This document shows positions 61,701 through 64,000 of a stretch of DNA of 64,000 nucleotides, piece after piece; the first letter of the stretch is position 1; every line of letters begins with the position of its first letter. Below the pieces are notes generated by a model. That model was not told the DNA's origin. It worked only from the letters and a program-made list of their open reading frames with translations, and made no database searches. The DNA comes from CBDDFS01 sp965227255 (GTDB taxonomy: Bacteria > Bacteroidota > Bacteroidia > Flavobacteriales_E > Vicingaceae). The stretch covers positions 372,001 through 436,000 of the forward strand of contig CBDDFS010000001.1 of NCBI GenBank assembly GCA_965227255.1. The letters are read 5' to 3'. Both the position numbers and the translations under genes were made by a program.

Positions 61701-61792
61701 ACACTCTGTGCTACCCATGTAAATGACAATTGGTACAAACATGCTACAGAGAGCAAAATGATGAATGTCCAAATCAGTCCTTTATTCTGCAT
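58733..61792 (-). CDS. secDF: Protein translocase SecDF fusion
   Basis: The 1019-residue protein fuses SecD and SecF, giving about twelve membrane helices. The SecD half has GLDLKGGMNVTLEV after helix 1, the large periplasmic P1 domain, and helices with AGIVLTIGMSVDANVLIYERIREE. The SecF half restarts with NYGVDFQGGRSYVVRF and VVGYSINDTVVVFDRIRE. It uses the proton gradient to pull preproteins through SecYEG. An acidic, Ser/Glu-rich insertion of about 80 residues (258-338) lies inside P1. A TATATTTG -7 box lies at 61829-61836. Confidence 0.95.
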   Translation of the reverse strand: MQNKGLIWTFIILLSVACLYQLSFTWVAQSVEDKAAEVSGGDVKAMDAYLDSMRSEEVYPLLGFTYADVKKYELNLGLDLKGGMNVTLEVSIEDVVRALAGNPEDPSFQNAINKAKADQKNSQEDFVTLFERAYLEVNPGGRLTTHFYNLDNKDKISRDATNEEVIEFIRKETDIAFDNSFEVIRTRVNLFGVAQPNIQKLEGSDRILVELPGVKNKERVRQLLQGTAKLEFWETYENQEIYPRLETMNEKLRLLLGYEEEVEESEETEETADAGEEVSGEGEETSDGEEVAQLDGEESVEEEEDLLSGEKSLFEEESTSPDDSLITAETADLSDEDQARQNPLFSILQPNFRQNEQGQYFPGEGPVVGYVAVKDTDKVNSYLAMPKIKAIFPAKARFLWDAKPYDPDGRFVRLIAVKVNDRDGRAPLEGDVIVDAYQSYGQFGGQPEITMKMDAIGAKTWKSLTKDNIGKSIAIVLDNYVYSFPTVQNEISGGISVITGQFEIDEAQLIANILKAGKLPAPARIVEEAVVGPSLGQEAINSGLRSFLIALMIVLLYMVFYYSKAGLASNVALLANLFFLIGVLASTNIALTLPGIAGIVLTIGMSVDANVLIYERIREEVRAGKGIRLAVSDGYSRAYSSIIDANVTTILTGIILWIFGSGPVEGFAKTLVIGIVTSLFSAIFITRLIFTSMLDRNKELKFSTKITENAFQNMNIGFVKSRKIYYIFSSVIIIAGLASLFTKNLNYGVDFQGGRSYVVRFETSVSESDVRNSLRNEFESEPEVKTFGEDNQLRITTDFMISSEDPKADEVVENALNSGLENMTGSPSYEIMSSQKVGPTIADDIKKDALFAIIFSMIVIFIYILIRFRKWQYGLGALAAIFHDVLVVLGLFSILDGLMPFSLEIDQAFIAAILTVVGYSINDTVVVFDRIREYLHLHKKQEFNDVVNRALNSTLSRTINTSLSTFFVLLMIFIFGGEVIRGFAFALLIGVSVGTYSSLFVATPVVVDLSNKSEGKRKK

Positions 61793-61828
61793 TTCTTTTG
61801 AAAATTATATCTGTAAAATTTTGGCCTG

Positions 61829-61836
61829 CAAATATA
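61829..61836 (-). promoter_or_regulatory. secDF promoter -7 box
   Basis: TATATTTG on the minus strand, 36 bp before the secDF start. No TTG at standard -33 spacing was found. Confidence 0.5.
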
Positions 61837-61908
61837 GATTTTCTACCTGTATATTTCCACTTTTTCCCTTTGTAACCTTGAATACTAATTTCCAGAGCGC
61901 TTTATTCG

Positions 61909-61916
61909 TAATTTTG
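61909..61916 (+). promoter_or_regulatory. -7-like box upstream of the FG-GAP protein gene
   Basis: TAATTTTG on the plus strand, 61 bp before the ATG; the -33 element is not clear. The 185-bp gap between secDF and this gene holds both divergent -7 boxes and no gene. Confidence 0.4.
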
Positions 61917-61977
61917 TTAGTGACGAATTCGCGGAAAAGCAACTAATCGCTGACCTAAGACGTCTACCTTATATATA

Positions 61978-64000
61978 ATGTTTTTCAGAGGCAAAACAAT
62001 CGCAGTTCTTTTGTTTTGGGTGGTGTTTTTTATGCCGTCTGAAAGCTCTGTTGCCCAAAAAAATAACGACATAATTGTTGTGGATCAGAATGATGATCCA
62101 ATTCCTTTTGCCTGGGCAGGCGGACTCAATGCACCGCAGTTTTCTGAAATAGACCTGAACGATGATGGTATAATGGACCTTTTCGTTTTTGACAGAGAAG
62201 GATACCGGGTGATGACATTTTTGAATAATGGAACTACGGGTCAGGTTGATTATGAATATGCACCCGAATACGAATCAGCCTTTCCGGAGATGGCCCAATG
62301 GTGTTTGCTTGCAGATTATAACAATGATGGCAAGAACGATATTTTCACCTATAATAATGGAGGAATTCGAGTGTTCAAAAACACCTCTTCTGCCGGTAAT
62401 CTGAGCTTCAGCCTTGAAGTTGATCCATACATTGAAAGCAACAACGGCAGCGGTTTAAACAACATTTATGTGAGTCCAATTGACCTGCCCGCCATTGTTG
62501 ATGTTGACTTTGACGGTGACCTCGATGTTCTTTCATTTGGACTGAACTCTGATCAGATCACCTTTTACGAGAATTTCGCGGCCGATAGCAATGACCTGGA
62601 ATCTTTCAAATTTTGGGATAATACTTATTGCTGGGGGAATTTCAGGGAAGACGCAGCAACAAACAGAATAATTTTCAATGCTACATGCCCAAAAATTAAG
62701 GTCAAATTGAAGGGAAACAAACATGGTGGAGCAAGCATCCTTGCATTTGATCCCGATCGTGATATGGATATAGATATCACCCTTGGTGATCCCACTTTCA
62801 CAAATTTGGTTTTCCTTGAAAACGGAGGCGACAATTCTTATGCCAATATGGTGGATCAGGATACACTATTTCCTGCCTACGATGTGAGCGTTGATTTGAA
62901 ATTCTTTCCTGCGGCTTTCTATTTAGATGTGAACAATGATGGATTAAAGGATTTAATCGTTGCTCCGAATACAAGAAATGGCATAGAAAATTTTGCTGGT
63001 GTTTCCTACTACGAGAATACGGGAACAGTTGCGCAAGATGATTTTACACTCCGAACCCAGTCTTTCCTGCAAGAAGATATGATCGAACTTGGTTCTTGGT
63101 CCTATCCTTATTTCTTTGATCACAATTTTGACGGTCTGCTCGATATCGTGGTAGGTAATGGAACAAAATACGATGGCACAACTTCAGTCAGTAGTCTTCA
63201 TCTGTTCGAGAATATTGGCACGTCAAATGATCCGAAGTATAAACTGATTGATGAAGATTATGCCGATGTCAGCCAGATCAACTTGAACATCAGCGACAAT
63301 ACACCCACAATTCATATGAATCCGGCCTTCGGAGATATCAATGCAGATGGTGTGGAAGACATGTTAATAGGGGATTTCGAAGGACATCTCCATCATTTCC
63401 AGAATCAACCTAAAAATGGAAAGAGTGACTTCGTTTTAATTGAGGCCAACTATTCAAGCATATATAAAGGAAATTTCGCCAGGCCATATATCATTGATTT
63501 GAATGAAGATGGTGCAAGAGATATAGTAATTGGTCGGCAAAACGGACTGCTTAATTATTATGAAAATAAAGGAACAGGGAATGTTCCCAAATTTGATTCT
63601 CTCCCGGATGACACGCGACTAGGTGATGTGAATACAAAGCCCTGGAATGAGTTCGATGGTTGGAGTCAACCCTTTTTCTATCGTGCGGATAATGACCTTT
63701 ACATGGTTTCAGGAAGTATAAATGGCGCAATCTTTCAATACAACGACATACAGGGAAATATTGATGGTAGTTTTAATGTCATTGACACATTTCTTCTTGA
63801 CATAGATGCCGGCAACAGGTCTCATGTTCAAATGGCCGACCTTAACAATGATGGTCAATTCGAAATTATAATAGGCAACTCCAGAGGAGGGATCGAATTG
63901 TACAATACGGGGCTGATCGTTAATGTGGAGGAACTAAAAATCCCTATTACCGAAGAATTTAAATTCGATCTATTGAGAATTTCTGAAAATGAGGTTATTC
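61978..64000 (+). CDS. Secreted FG-GAP/VCBS repeat protein (3' end beyond window)
   Basis: The frame is open from ATG 61978 to the window end (674 codons, no stop). A signal peptide (IAVLLFWVVFFMPSESSVAQ) precedes at least nine calcium-loop-like repeats of the form DxNxDGxxDh, for example DLNDDGIMDL, DYNNDGKNDI, DVNNDGLKDL, DLNEDGARDI and DLNNDGQFEI, spaced about 50-90 residues as in FG-GAP/VCBS beta-propellers. Large exported proteins of this type in Bacteroidota often end in a type IX secretion sorting domain; the C-terminus is outside the window, so this is not tested. No catalytic motif was seen. Confidence 0.88.
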   Translation, partial: MFFRGKTIAVLLFWVVFFMPSESSVAQKNNDIIVVDQNDDPIPFAWAGGLNAPQFSEIDLNDDGIMDLFVFDREGYRVMTFLNNGTTGQVDYEYAPEYESAFPEMAQWCLLADYNNDGKNDIFTYNNGGIRVFKNTSSAGNLSFSLEVDPYIESNNGSGLNNIYVSPIDLPAIVDVDFDGDLDVLSFGLNSDQITFYENFAADSNDLESFKFWDNTYCWGNFREDAATNRIIFNATCPKIKVKLKGNKHGGASILAFDPDRDMDIDITLGDPTFTNLVFLENGGDNSYANMVDQDTLFPAYDVSVDLKFFPAAFYLDVNNDGLKDLIVAPNTRNGIENFAGVSYYENTGTVAQDDFTLRTQSFLQEDMIELGSWSYPYFFDHNFDGLLDIVVGNGTKYDGTTSVSSLHLFENIGTSNDPKYKLIDEDYADVSQINLNISDNTPTIHMNPAFGDINADGVEDMLIGDFEGHLHHFQNQPKNGKSDFVLIEANYSSIYKGNFARPYIIDLNEDGARDIVIGRQNGLLNYYENKGTGNVPKFDSLPDDTRLGDVNTKPWNEFDGWSQPFFYRADNDLYMVSGSINGAIFQYNDIQGNIDGSFNVIDTFLLDIDAGNRSHVQMADLNNDGQFEIIIGNSRGGIELYNTGLIVNVEELKIPITEEFKFDLLRISENEVI

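Overview
The window is a housekeeping-rich chromosomal segment of a member of the Bacteroidota, most likely a Cytophagales-like lineage. The evidence is: AT-leaning DNA; promoters of the Bacteroidota type (TTG, 19-21 bp, TAnnTTTG) instead of -35/-10 boxes, with few Shine-Dalgarno sites; a fused SecDF; type III glutamine synthetase; DUF2851, DUF3467, DUF2807 and NamZ-like proteins; and a TPR-PD40-OmpA protein of PorE (type IX secretion) architecture. No insertion sequence, prophage, CRISPR array or rRNA was seen.

Layout. 1-6.4 kb: the 3' end of an ABC exporter, two small membrane proteins, a SiaB/SiaC-like kinase and phosphoprotein pair, a methyltransferase, a ZIP metal transporter and a 2-Cys peroxiredoxin. 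Three direct copies and one inverted copy of a roughly 110-bp intergenic element lie here. 6.4-14.4 kb: TPR lipoprotein and DoxX, MazG, a PagL-like lipid A deacylase with a DUF2807 lipoprotein, an NqrM-like Cys protein facing ApbE, RNase Z, a STAS protein, and pyrB-pyrR. 14.5-18.1 kb: poorly characterised exported proteins. 18.2-28.1 kb: ribosomal protein S1 with a histone-H1-like N-terminus, a NamZ-like hydrolase, a LolC/E-type permease, a frameshifted cystathionine beta-synthase, a patatin-BamA fusion, and a GT-C-like membrane protein.

28.3-43.2 kb is the translation/transcription super-operon on the minus strand. Its transcription order is tRNA-Thr(UGU), Tyr, Gly, Thr(GGU), tuf, tRNA-Trp, secE, nusG, rplK, rplA, rplJ, rplL, rpoB, rpoC, DUF3467. 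It is headed by a clear promoter and preceded by rpsU, a Xer recombinase and hpf. 43.3-61.8 kb, all on the minus strand, holds acyl-CoA dehydrogenase, apt, a helix-hairpin-helix protein, an AGCS symporter, a K+ channel, PspC, DUF2851-pyrF-prfA-purM, the PorE-like protein, GSIII, a Ca2+/Na+ antiporter, tatA and secDF. The window ends inside a large exported FG-GAP repeat protein.

The least expected signal is non-coding. At least ten gene gaps carry short, degenerate tandem arrays with a strict 7-bp period. The unit sequence differs from gap to gap but is usually GA-anchored. The arrays typically abut or overlap the stop codon of a gene, and all four copies of the longer intergenic element have heptads at the same end.
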